A stretch of DNA of 6,077 nucleotides. Source: CAZCWX01 sp964502465 (GTDB taxonomy: Bacteria > Desulfobacterota > Binatia > Bin18). Under the pieces are notes generated by a model. The model saw only the letters and a program-made list of their open reading frames with translations, had not been told where the DNA came from and searched no databases. The stretch's first letter is position 1. Every line of letters starts with the position of its first letter. Below are positions 6,036 through 6,077 of this stretch, piece by piece. The stretch spans positions 1 through 6,077 of the forward strand of contig CAZCWX010000647.1 in assembly GCA_964502465.1 (NCBI GenBank), in the 5' to 3' direction. The translations under genes were made by a program, and so were the position numbers.

Positions 6036-6077
6036 ATACCCCTCCTCTTTGGCTTTGCTGTGGGATACCGCACTAAG

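Overview
The window looks like chromosomal DNA of a moderately high-GC, Gram-negative (diderm), probably uncultured environmental bacterium. The support is an N-terminal lipobox protein, a predicted periplasm-facing metallophosphoesterase, strong AGGAGG-type ribosome binding sites, and several REP-like palindromes of kinds common in environmental proteobacteria and candidate phyla. A Tectomicrobia- or deltaproteobacterium-like source would fit, but that is a guess. I see no rRNA, tRNA, transposase, CRISPR array, phage gene or defence gene.

Layout. From the left edge to 527 (minus) is the N-terminal part of a secreted lipoprotein whose 3' end lies outside the window, with a plausible sigma70-type promoter at 589-618. 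Positions 528-823 hold that promoter and a REP-like hairpin (732-750). At 824-2782 (minus) is a sodium:solute symporter (SSS family) with a C-terminal cytoplasmic extension of about 170 residues that reads as two winged-helix domains in tandem; this is the most unusual object here. Positions 2783-3068 contain two inverted REP palindromes with a conserved loop and compensated stem changes; one is followed by seven T on the minus strand and looks like a terminator for the next gene upstream. At 3069-about 4529 (minus) is a membrane-anchored calcineurin-like metallophosphoesterase with about four N-terminal membrane segments and an internal twin-arginine motif. Divergent from it, at 4579-4971 (plus), is a limonene-1,2-epoxide hydrolase/SnoaL-fold protein with Glu at one catalytic Asp position. 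A long hairpin at 4984-5014 fills the convergent junction with the aldo/keto reductase at 5016-6035 (minus).

How the genes relate. The five genes do not form an obvious pathway. Each is separated by its own regulatory or repeat DNA, and four of the five are on the minus strand. The epoxide hydrolase-like protein and the aldo/keto reductase are both small-molecule enzymes and are convergent neighbours, but nothing in the sequence shows that they share a substrate. The symporter fusion could couple solute transport or sensing to gene regulation; this is inference from domain content only.
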